Shown one piece after another: positions 53,268 through 61,202 of a DNA stretch of 64,000 nt (position 1 is the first letter of the stretch; each line of letters begins with the position of its first letter). Source of the stretch: Pontibacter actiniarum (lineage in GTDB: Bacteria > Bacteroidota > Bacteroidia > Cytophagales > Hymenobacteraceae); the NCBI RefSeq assembly GCF_003585765.1, contig NZ_CP021235.1, positions 2,046,001 to 2,110,000 of the forward strand, read 5' to 3'. A model generated the notes under the pieces. It ran no database searches, was not told the origin of the DNA, and worked only from the letters and a program-made list of their open reading frames with translations. The translations under genes and the position numbers were made by a program.

Positions 53268-54811
53268 TAATGCAGCACTTTTATGGAGTCGTTTCCTGTA
53301 AGTATGGGAATATCGGTGATGCGCCCTTGCTCCGGCCCGTTTTCCAGCTTCAGCACGCCCCTCGGGCACACAGTGGCGCAAATACCACAGCCGACACAGG
53401 AAGCGCGCACCACATTCTGCCCACGCTGCGCATACCAGCGCACATCGATGCCCATTTCGCAGTAAGCCGAGCAGTTGCCGCAGGAAATGCACTGGCCACC
53501 GTTGGTCGTAATCCTGAACCTGGACTTAAAGCGCTGCACAATGCCAATGTACGCTGCCAACGGACAGCCATAGCGGCACCACACGCGGTTGCCCATCAAC
53601 GGGTAAAAACCCACGCCAATCACCCCGGCAAAGGCAGCTCCAATTAAAAAGCCGTACCATTGGTGCAGCACGTTTGTGTACTCCTCCAGCAAGGCAAAAT
53701 CAGTAAAATAGTTGGCAATGGTCATAACCGTGATCACCACGATAATCACCAGGATCGGGTACACCAGCCAGCGTTCAACTTTCCATGCTTTCAACGATTT
53801 GTCGGAGAGGTGGCGGTAAGGGTCTCCGGCTGTTTCGGCGAGCCCTCCGCAGCCGCACACCCAGCTGCAGTACCAGCGCTTGCCGTAGAGGTAGGTAAAA
53901 ACAGGCACTCCCACCAGCGCCAGCAGTGTACCCCAAATCAGCATAAACATACCCACTGCACCGCCGCCCAACATGCTGGCCACGCTATAGTCGAAGTAGA
54001 AATCGTAATCTAGGGGCCAGATGTTTTTAAGGTCCTGCCACGGTTTGTTGAGCAGCACCAGGATTTCCGGTATCAGGAAGGCAAAACTCAGCTGAAAGAA
54101 CATGACCGAGGAGGTACGCACCAGCTGGTATGCATTGCCTTTGTACTTGCGGAACATCCGCACGCCCATCACCAGTATAGCCAAAGTATAGAGCGTGCCG
54201 TACAGGAACCACTGGCTGGCAGGTCCGCCGGAAAGCGCCCTGCTCAAGGGGTCTACTAACATGGTCCAGTTCACGAGGTACTCCGGGTACCAGTACAGCA
54301 GGATGTATACCGCGGTGAGGTAAACGCCCAGGGTTATGCCAACCCAGCCCCGCGATTTGTTGGAGGAGAACATCACGCCGTTGTTGCGCACGCCTGCCGG
54401 CTCGCCCCGGTGCTTCGGCAGGATGTAGAGCAAGGCCCCGGCGGCACCTAAAACCACCGTCAGGAAGAGCAACAGCAGCTTGTTGCTTTGCACAAAGCCC
54501 TGGCTGGCCACTTTGGTGAGCGCGAAAACATAGTCATCCCATATCACTCGGTCCCATTGCTGGCTGCGTTGCTGCTCTTCGTTGTAGTTATCGAGGTACT
54601 GGTTAAAGTCGGTGGCAAAAGCAAAGCTGGAGGAATAGGTTTTGCCCAGCATCGGTTGCAGCTCCTGCTTTAGCACCGCTACATGCTCCTGCTTAATTGT
54701 CTGCTCCAGTTGCTGTGCTGTGAGCTCGAACTGCCCCATAAAAAGCAGCGCGTTAAAGAGCAGCAAGCAGAGCAGGAATACTCCCAGCCCTATTTTCTGT
54801 GTTATCTTCAT
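53267..54811 (-). CDS. Polytopic 4Fe-4S membrane protein (NapH/NosR/CcoG-like)
   Basis: Membrane electron-transfer protein of 514 residues. A signal-anchor-like segment (5-25) is followed by an extracytoplasmic coiled region (to about 110), then about six hydrophobic segments. Cys motifs: WYCSWVCGCGG near 325, CRYGCP near 424, then two ferredoxin sites CISCGNCSAYC near 448 and CVGCGICATVCP near 480. The CxxxCxxC-type membrane-flanking motifs occur in NapH, NosR and CcoG proteins. No copper-site or FMN-site motif was recognised. It overlaps the FAD oxidoreductase gene by four bases upstream and the GT2 by one downstream. Confidence 0.88.
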   Translation of the reverse strand: MKITQKIGLGVFLLCLLLFNALLFMGQFELTAQQLEQTIKQEHVAVLKQELQPMLGKTYSSSFAFATDFNQYLDNYNEEQQRSQQWDRVIWDDYVFALTKVASQGFVQSNKLLLLFLTVVLGAAGALLYILPKHRGEPAGVRNNGVMFSSNKSRGWVGITLGVYLTAVYILLYWYPEYLVNWTMLVDPLSRALSGGPASQWFLYGTLYTLAILVMGVRMFRKYKGNAYQLVRTSSVMFFQLSFAFLIPEILVLLNKPWQDLKNIWPLDYDFYFDYSVASMLGGGAVGMFMLIWGTLLALVGVPVFTYLYGKRWYCSWVCGCGGLAETAGDPYRHLSDKSLKAWKVERWLVYPILVIIVVITVMTIANYFTDFALLEEYTNVLHQWYGFLIGAAFAGVIGVGFYPLMGNRVWCRYGCPLAAYIGIVQRFKSRFRITTNGGQCISCGNCSAYCEMGIDVRWYAQRGQNVVRASCVGCGICATVCPRGVLKLENGPEQGRITDIPILTGNDSIKVLH

Positions 54812-56205
54812 GCGGTTGTTCTGCTCCCTAAAAAGGAGAGCAGTCCTTTCTTCTTTTGTTTCTTTGGATGCAGGTTAGCACCAAACTGTTGGTTGTATGC
54901 CTGTAGCATGGCGCGCTGGTGCCTGTCGTAAAACTCAGGGTCGAAGTTGGCGCGGTGCATCTCTTCCAACACCTGCTCTACTGTCCAGTTCTCTTTCAGG
55001 GCCTCGTCAAAAAACTCGTGCCGCAGCCGCATGCCAAATGCATTCACCCCGTGCAGCCGCTTATCCTTGCCATTGAAAACTGCCCTGAAAGCCATTTTGC
55101 CACGCTCATGCTCCCAATAAAATGATGTTACCGGCTCGCTCCATTTGTTCGGCACCATGCCGTAGGTCTGGTACTCGATGTCGAAAAACTTGGCTGAGTT
55201 AAACCAGGGCCCGGGGTTATACCGTACGGGCTCCCGCGTCAGGTTGTGCGCCAGTGTCTCGCCATGCATGCGGCCGGTATACCACACCTGCTCCACACTT
55301 TTACGATGCGGAAGCGGCACGCGGTATTCGGCACAATCGCCGATGGCGTATACGTTGGGGATGTTGGTGGCAAAGTACTGATCGACCAGGATGCCTTTGT
55401 TCAGGTCAAGTGGTGTGTCTTTCACTAAACCGATGTTCGGGCTGACGCCTACGCCAAGGCCCACAAACTGGCAGGGAATCTCCTCGCCTGCAGCTGTCAA
55501 GACAGCACCTACCCGCCCTGTGCCATCATCCAGCACCTCCTGTAGTTCCGTTTCCAGGCGCAGGTCAATGTGGTGCTCGCGCATGTGGCGCATTATTAAG
55601 TCAGACTCTTCGGGCGGCAACACGCTTTCCCAGAAATGCTTTTCGCGCACCAGGAAGGTAACAGGTATGTTACGGCTAAGTAGCATTTCGGCCAGCTCAA
55701 TACCTATCAAGCCTCCTCCTACCACCACGGCACGCTGGCAGTTGGCGGTGTTGGCGTTCATCTTTTCCAGGTCCTGATAACTGTACAGCCCCTGCACGCC
55801 CTCCAGCTCCTGGCCCGGCCAGCCAAACATGTTTGGCTTTGAGCCAAGGGCCAGAATCAGGATGTCGTATGGCAGTGGCTCCTGCTGCTGCAGTTGCAGT
55901 TCCTTTCTCTCGAAATCTATGCTTGTCACCCAGCCGTGCACCAGTTGCAGGCGGTTCTTTTCCCAAAACCAGTCCTCGTAGGGCTTGGTATGCGCATACT
56001 TCAGCTGCCCCATAAAAATGTACATCAGAGCGGTGCGGGAGAAAAAGTGCTCTGTTTCGCCGGAGATGATGGTGATCTGCGCTTCGCTGTCGCGTTTGCG
56101 GATGTGGCGCGCGCAGGTGACGCCGGAGATGCCGTTGCCGATAACCACAATGCGGCGGCCCGGGGTCTTGATGCAGAAATCAGCTGTCGGTTTTGTTTCC
56201 TCCAT
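54808..56205 (-). CDS. NAD(P)/FAD-dependent oxidoreductase, NirB/rubredoxin-reductase-like
   Basis: Flavoprotein of 465 residues with the two-dinucleotide-fold layout. The FAD loop is VVIGNGISGVTCARHI near 20-35, the NAD(P) loop is VVVGGGLIGIELAE near 161, and the second FAD block is YAIGDCAEYR near 291. It resembles nitrite-reductase large-subunit N-terminal domains, rubredoxin reductases and similar electron-donor flavoproteins. The C-terminal 60 residues (KENWTVEQVLEEMHRANFDP) are helical and basic. First gene of the set; it would pass electrons from NAD(P)H to the Fe-S partner. No signal peptide. Confidence 0.9.
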   Translation of the reverse strand: MEETKPTADFCIKTPGRRIVVIGNGISGVTCARHIRKRDSEAQITIISGETEHFFSRTALMYIFMGQLKYAHTKPYEDWFWEKNRLQLVHGWVTSIDFERKELQLQQQEPLPYDILILALGSKPNMFGWPGQELEGVQGLYSYQDLEKMNANTANCQRAVVVGGGLIGIELAEMLLSRNIPVTFLVREKHFWESVLPPEESDLIMRHMREHHIDLRLETELQEVLDDGTGRVGAVLTAAGEEIPCQFVGLGVGVSPNIGLVKDTPLDLNKGILVDQYFATNIPNVYAIGDCAEYRVPLPHRKSVEQVWYTGRMHGETLAHNLTREPVRYNPGPWFNSAKFFDIEYQTYGMVPNKWSEPVTSFYWEHERGKMAFRAVFNGKDKRLHGVNAFGMRLRHEFFDEALKENWTVEQVLEEMHRANFDPEFYDRHQRAMLQAYNQQFGANLHPKKQKKKGLLSFLGSRTTA

Positions 56206-56755
56206 AGCGGTGGCTTCACGGATAATAGCAGCGGTTCTGCTGCTCTACGCCTTCTTGTACGGCTTTCCTCAAATTTACCTTAAATAACTCTGTTTTCTGT
56301 GCTTTTGTAGTAAAGTCGGATAGGTTGGTTTTTGTTTTATGAGTAGAGGATTCTGAGAACCCGGTGCACTTGCCTGCTGCTTTCACGGCGCTCCTCCTGG
56401 AGCCCCCCCCGCTTATGCCTCCAACTGCCGCAGCTAATTGTAGCTGTACTTCCGTAGCCGTTGCCCAGTGCATCTTCGGCCAAGTTACACTTTCCGGCTC
56501 CTGTTCATTCTCCAGCTCCCATTTACCTACTACTTAATGCTGGCTTTGGATCACTCACACCCGGGGCAGGAACAGCTCATGCCTCTGACGAAGCCGGGGA
56601 AAACAAGATAGCGGCGGTTATACCTTCTCTCATGCAGGTGTAGTTCCCCGTTTCCTGTTACAGGCACAGCCTCTGCCCCACCCACACGAGAATTCTTCCT
56701 AAAGTATAACCTACAGGCGTTCTGTAAGTATAGATACTACACAACCACCGCTAAA
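56206..56755. other. Intergenic region with repeat copy B
   Basis: About 550 bases. It holds repeat copy B (56411-56557), a run of eight C just before it (56403-56410) and two AAGTATA heptamers within 50 bases of the next ATG (about 56703 and 56725). No gene is supported. Confidence 0.6.
56411..56557 (+). repeat. Dispersed intergenic repeat, copy B (partial)
   Basis: Aligns with the middle of copies A and C from GCTTATGCC to TGGCTTTGGA. Shared words include ACTGCCGC, TACTTCCGTAGCC (A in place of G in the other copies), GGCCAAGTTACAC against GCCAAGCTATAC, and CTCCAGCTCCCA. More diverged than A and C, and lacks both ends. Confidence 0.7.
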
Positions 56756-57265
56756 ATGCAGAACGAAAAACATACCGCAGAAGAAGCTGCCTCAGTAGCC
56801 ACACGCGTAGCAGGCGCCATCGGAAAAGGACTGGTGGCCGGCTTAATCGGCACCGCAGCCATGACCATAGCACAAATGGTCGAGATGCAACTCACGGGCC
56901 GTGGCGCCAGCAACACGCCTTACAAAGCCGCCAAAAAAGTATTCGGCGTAAAGGCAAAGGACAAAGAGTCTAAGAAAACCATCTCTAACCTGATGCACGT
57001 AGCCTACGGGGCCACCTGGGGGGTGCCAAGGGCGCTGATGGCGGAGTTCGGTGTGGACGGGGCTTCCGGCACCATGGCCCACTTTGGAGCAGTCTGGGGA
57101 ACGGAGTTAACGGTTATGCCCTCCCTGCATGTGATGAAACCGGTTACGGAATGGAAGCCCAAAGCCATCAGCGAAGACATGCTGTTCCACAGCATCTATG
57201 CCGTGGCCACAGGGCTAGCCGCCGATGCCCTGGTTCGCTGGTCCAACGAAGACGACGAGGACTGA
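56756..57265 (+). CDS. Small membrane-associated protein, DUF1440-like
   Basis: Protein of 169 residues. A Gly/Ala-rich hydrophobic segment (20-45, GLVAGLIGTAAMTIAQMVEM) is followed by a Lys-rich stretch, then two more weakly hydrophobic segments (about 75-110 and 145-162) and an acidic end. The layout is like YagU/DUF1440 inner-membrane proteins linked in E. coli to acid stress, but the match is only by pattern. It converges with the histidine kinase gene 15 bases away. Confidence 0.65.
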   Translation: MQNEKHTAEEAASVATRVAGAIGKGLVAGLIGTAAMTIAQMVEMQLTGRGASNTPYKAAKKVFGVKAKDKESKKTISNLMHVAYGATWGVPRALMAEFGVDGASGTMAHFGAVWGTELTVMPSLHVMKPVTEWKPKAISEDMLFHSIYAVATGLAADALVRWSNEDDED

Positions 57266-57279
57266 CAGGAGAGTGGGAT

Positions 57280-58806
57280 TTATACTTTCAGCCTAATTGT
57301 GAAGGTGCTCCCCTCCCCCTCCACACTATCTAACTGGATGCTGCCACCGTTGTTCTGCACGATCCGTTTCGCAATGTACAAGCCGATGCCTGTGCCTTTT
57401 ACATGCACGTGGATGCGCTTGAACAGCTCAAACACCTTCTCCTTTTTATTGGCCGGAATACCCAGGCCGTTATCCTGTACCTGCAGAACAAAGAGACCGT
57501 TCTCTTGCCACGTTTTCACCTGAATGTGCGGTTTGCGGCCCGGGGAGCGGTATTTGATAGCGTTACTTATCAGGTTATACAGTATACTTTTGAGGTTGCG
57601 CTTGGCAAAGTGCACCTGGGGAGCACCGGAACAGTCAAGGTCAATCTGCGCCTGAGCTGCGCTGAGCTGAAAGGAAATGAGCTCCTTTACCTCCTCCACC
57701 AGCTGGTCTACCTGCAGCAGGGCCGCTTCCTGCTCAAAGCTCCTTTGGATGCGGGCAACCTCCGTCAGGTCCTCCACCGTGTTTTTAAAGCGCTGCACGG
57801 AGGCCTTTATATGCTTCAGCTCCTCCGCCACCACCTGCGTGCCTTCGCCTAAGCTAGCCTCCAGCAGCCCCACCAGCCCCTCGATGTTCAGAATCGGGGA
57901 TTTCAGGTCATGGGAGGCCGTGTACACAAACGTATCCAGGTCTGCGTTTAAGCGCGTTAGGTGCGCGTTCATACGCTCCAGCTCTTCCAGGTGCGCCTGC
58001 GTATGCTGCTGTGCCTGCACTGTAGCGGTAATATCGTTGATGATAAGCAGCTGAAGGCCGTCTGCGCGCTGCGCATTTACCTGGGCCAGGGAAGCCTCCA
58101 AATACTTCACCTGCTCCTGTAGCCTTAGCTCGAACACTTTCTTGGGCTCCCGTATCGGCGCCTGGCTCACAAACAGCTGCACCGCCGGCTGCACTTCCGC
58201 CGGAAAGAGCTCTCGCAGCGACGCGCCCAGTATCTCCCGTTCAGTTTTCCCGAAAAGATGGGCGGCGTACGCATTGATTGTAAGCACATTGCCCTGCCCC
58301 GATACCAGCACCGCCCCGATTGGCGCCACCTCCAGCACTTTGGCTGTATAGTCGCCCCGCACCTTATCCAGCACCGAAGCGTTGAGATCCATCTGGGGGG
58401 AAACCGACTTCCGAATATGCTGAAAACTTCTACGCTGCTCAGAACGCAGGATGGCATCCTGCACAATGCTTACCAGCCGCTCCCGCACCTGGTTTGACAC
58501 GCACGTTACCGTTGGCCCGATAAAAGGGGAAAACTGCAGCGACTGCTTTACGCGCACGAAATTCTGCTCATCGTTTACCAGCAGCACCGACAAATGCTTA
58601 TCGCCGGCATAGGCCTCCTGCGCCACACGCACCGGGTTGTGTACCTCCTCCCCCACTACAAGCACGCTGTACCTGGCCAGGGTGGCTTGCAGCGATTTAA
58701 TCTCACTTTCACGTATTTCGCTAAAAGCGACACCCCCATCCTGGAGGCCGGACTTCAGCAGTTCCAGCGTCGCGTCATGAAGGCCGGTGTAAAGTATAGC
58801 TGACAT
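57280..58806 (-). CDS. PAS-domain sensor histidine kinase, cytoplasmic
   Basis: Histidine kinase of 508 residues without membrane segments. Residues 1-110 look like a receiver fold with no phosphorylatable Asp in the expected strand (SVLVVGEEVHN). A PAS domain (about 155-275) includes APIGAVLVSGQGNVLTINAYA. A coiled stretch leads to the HisKA box TASHDLKSPILN near 296-307 (phospho-His 299). The ATPase domain has N-box LISNAIKYRSPG near 400, QDNGLGIPANK near 437 and GTGIGLYIAKR near 467. No response regulator lies nearby. The N-terminal pseudo-receiver suggests a protein-contact input. Confidence 0.9.
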   Translation of the reverse strand: MSAILYTGLHDATLELLKSGLQDGGVAFSEIRESEIKSLQATLARYSVLVVGEEVHNPVRVAQEAYAGDKHLSVLLVNDEQNFVRVKQSLQFSPFIGPTVTCVSNQVRERLVSIVQDAILRSEQRRSFQHIRKSVSPQMDLNASVLDKVRGDYTAKVLEVAPIGAVLVSGQGNVLTINAYAAHLFGKTEREILGASLRELFPAEVQPAVQLFVSQAPIREPKKVFELRLQEQVKYLEASLAQVNAQRADGLQLLIINDITATVQAQQHTQAHLEELERMNAHLTRLNADLDTFVYTASHDLKSPILNIEGLVGLLEASLGEGTQVVAEELKHIKASVQRFKNTVEDLTEVARIQRSFEQEAALLQVDQLVEEVKELISFQLSAAQAQIDLDCSGAPQVHFAKRNLKSILYNLISNAIKYRSPGRKPHIQVKTWQENGLFVLQVQDNGLGIPANKKEKVFELFKRIHVHVKGTGIGLYIAKRIVQNNGGSIQLDSVEGEGSTFTIRLKV

Positions 58807-58811
58807 GGGGC

Positions 58812-59966
58812 TTAGCTGTCCAGGATAGGTTGCTCCAGCAGGGCGCGGCCCAGCCAGGTATAAAGAATGTCTGTGGTGGGAGCCATGATGTGCGCGGCCC
58901 GCGCATCGCGCAGCAGCACCTCTAACCTGGAGCTTTCGCGGTAAGCGATCCCACCGGTCAGCGTCATGGCCTCGTTTACCACCTCCACCACACAGGTAGC
59001 CACCTCGGCTTTAGCCGAAATAATACCCAGCACGGCCATGGCGTCACCACTGTCGTACTGCTGGCAGGCATGGTAGATGAGGCGCCGTGTGCGCTCCACT
59101 TTCGCCCACAGCGTACCGAGCCGGTGCTGCAGCAGTTGGTTCTGGCTCAGCGATATGCCACTGTGGCTGTAGGTGCGCTGCATCAGGTGCTCACGCGCCT
59201 CGTTCAAGGCGGCCTGGGCAACCCCAAGGTAAGTTCCGGACATGGCGGTCAGGAAGTAAGGAGCAACCACCTGAAACACATACCACACCTGATCGCCGTG
59301 CTCCCCCAGCAGGTTGGCGGCCGGCACTTTTACATCTTTCAGGGCAAGGCTGCGGGAAGAGTTGCCCCGCATTCCCAGCCCCTTCCACTCCGGCCCCCAC
59401 TCCAGCCCCTGTGCATCGCTTTCCACCACAACGCAGGAGAACTCGTACTGCGCCGCCTCCGGGTCCACTCCCATCGTAGAGATGACGTAAGAGTCGGCCT
59501 TGCCTCCGTTGGTTACAAAGGTTTTCTTCCCATTCAGCAAAAACTCGTTTTCAGAGACAGACAACAACTGCGTTTGCGGGTAGTAGAAGTGTGCCCCGGT
59601 ACCCGGTTCGCTCAGCGCCAGTGTGGTCAGGTGTTCGCCGGCGGCAATACGCTCCAGGAAATGCTCCTTTTGATGGGAGGTGGCTTTGGCGGCGATCATG
59701 GCTGAGCCGACACAGTGCATGCCGAAGCAAAGCCCCGTTGAGGCCGATTCCTGCCCAATGGTTTCGCAAGCCTGTGCCAGGCCGTAAAGCCCCTGCCCCA
59801 AGCCGCCACTCTCCTTCGGCACAACAAAGCCGCCCAGGCCCTCGCGCTGAAAGGTTCGCATGCTTTTCTCAGGCCACCAGGCCTCCCTGTCCACGGCGAC
59901 AGCCTCCTCACGCACAACGCCTTCAGCAATATCTTTTATCTGGTTCAGTACTTTCTCTAAGCTCAT
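58812..59966 (-). CDS. Acyl-CoA dehydrogenase family protein
   Basis: Flavoprotein-fold protein of 384 residues. Family blocks: VVPKESGGLGQG near 33, LALSEPGTGAHF near 116-127, FVTNGGKADSYVIS near 150, GLGMRGNSSRSLALKDVKVP near 197-216 and a helical C-terminal domain. The region that in standard enzymes carries the catalytic Glu (YEGTSE) reads IMAPTTDILYTWLGRALL, with no Glu at that place. Some oxygenase-like and atypical ACADs also lack it. Reaction therefore unknown. Ends five bases from the kinase start on the same strand, so the two may be co-transcribed. Confidence 0.85.
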   Translation of the reverse strand: MSLEKVLNQIKDIAEGVVREEAVAVDREAWWPEKSMRTFQREGLGGFVVPKESGGLGQGLYGLAQACETIGQESASTGLCFGMHCVGSAMIAAKATSHQKEHFLERIAAGEHLTTLALSEPGTGAHFYYPQTQLLSVSENEFLLNGKKTFVTNGGKADSYVISTMGVDPEAAQYEFSCVVVESDAQGLEWGPEWKGLGMRGNSSRSLALKDVKVPAANLLGEHGDQVWYVFQVVAPYFLTAMSGTYLGVAQAALNEAREHLMQRTYSHSGISLSQNQLLQHRLGTLWAKVERTRRLIYHACQQYDSGDAMAVLGIISAKAEVATCVVEVVNEAMTLTGGIAYRESSRLEVLLRDARAAHIMAPTTDILYTWLGRALLEQPILDS

Positions 59967-60222
59967 GTGGTTTTACAGTGGCAGCAGTATATACAAGGTA
60001 CTTTGGCAGGTTACTGCAGTGTTCGGAAGTGTGGTGTAACGCTTGTTTCGATAAAGGTATACACTTCTTTTCACAAGCGTAGCAAAACCACTTTACTTTA
60101 ATCGTACAGCAACTGTTACAGCAGCGCTACGACCGTAACAACGGCTGGCACAACAGGAATCTATACGAGCTTTGCACCAAAATGCGTATACTGCAGCTTT
60201 CTAAAAAACACCTCGTTTGCTT

Positions 60223-61107
60223 ATGCGTCTTTACCTGATCCTAATGGCCCTGCTGGCTTTTGCCGCCACAGCTGTAGCACAGCAGAAACCGAATCTTGTA
60301 ACCTGGCAGCAGATTGCAGAAATGCCTGTGCCTGCTGCAGACCACATCATCAAGTATGGACCTGATGCGCTTCAGTTTGGAGAGCTGCGACTGCCTGAAG
60401 GTAAAGGTGAGTTTCCAGTGGTAGTGGTAGTACATGGCGGCTGCTGGCTGAACGAGTATAATTTAGAGTACATGAGCCACCTAAGCGAGGAACTGACTAA
60501 GGCTGGGTATGCTACCTGGAATATTGAGTTCAGGCGTGTAGGTGACGTAGGTGGTGGCTGGCCCGGCACATTTCAAGATGTAGCCTTGGCAACTGATTAC
60601 GTGCGAGAACTGGCAAAGTCATATCCGATAGATGCAAAACGTGTTGCCGTGATCGGGCATTCGGCTGGTGGGCACCTGGCGCTCTGGCTGGCTGCGAGGC
60701 ATCACTTGCCAAAATCAAGCTCACTGTATGCTAAGAAGCCGCTTAAGCTTAAAGGTGTTATATCGCTGGCTGGTATTGCCGATTTAGAAACTTACAGCCA
60801 GCAGGAAGGCAGTTGCAATGCAGCTGTGCCACAACTGATGGGCGGCTCGCCTACAGATTTCCCAGAGCGGTACGCTCAGGCTTCGCCGCAGCAGATGTTA
60901 CCATTGCAGGTGCCAAGCCGCTTGGTACAAGGTAAGCGCGACCCAATTGTACCTGTGGCACAGGCTGAGAATTTTGCTCAAAAAGCGAAAGCGGCAGGAG
61001 ATAATGCTCAAGTTGTACTTCTACCTGATGCAGGACATTTTGATTTAGTGGCTCCATCCTCTCCTGCTTGGCCGCAAGTGCTAAAGGCAGTGCAGGAACT
61101 CTTGTAA
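60223..61107 (+). CDS. Secreted alpha/beta hydrolase (esterase-like)
   Basis: Exported esterase or peptidase-like hydrolase of 294 residues from the ATG at 60223; a TTG six bases upstream is the alternative. The signal peptide ends ATAVAQ near 20. The oxyanion block is VVVVHGGCWLNEYN near 69-82, as in carboxylesterases of the BD-FAE type. The nucleophile is in GHSAGGHLAL near 144-153, an Asp candidate is in QGKRDPIVP, and the His is in PDAGHFDL near 272. GC is visibly lower than in the genes to the left. The M28 gene follows 95 bases later. Confidence 0.88.
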   Translation: MRLYLILMALLAFAATAVAQQKPNLVTWQQIAEMPVPAADHIIKYGPDALQFGELRLPEGKGEFPVVVVVHGGCWLNEYNLEYMSHLSEELTKAGYATWNIEFRRVGDVGGGWPGTFQDVALATDYVRELAKSYPIDAKRVAVIGHSAGGHLALWLAARHHLPKSSSLYAKKPLKLKGVISLAGIADLETYSQQEGSCNAAVPQLMGGSPTDFPERYAQASPQQMLPLQVPSRLVQGKRDPIVPVAQAENFAQKAKAAGDNAQVVLLPDAGHFDLVAPSSPAWPQVLKAVQELL

Positions 61108-61202
61108 ATATTTTAGCTGTATACTTAAACCTTACATTGAAAATCCCTTCTAAAAAGGAATTAAGCCGATAAATCATAAAAACTAATCATTCTAAACCTG
61201 AC

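Noticed and set aside
56403-56410. Run of eight C before repeat copy B
   Set aside because: A homopolymer in intergenic DNA; could be sequencing or phase-variation related, but no gene is placed to be affected.
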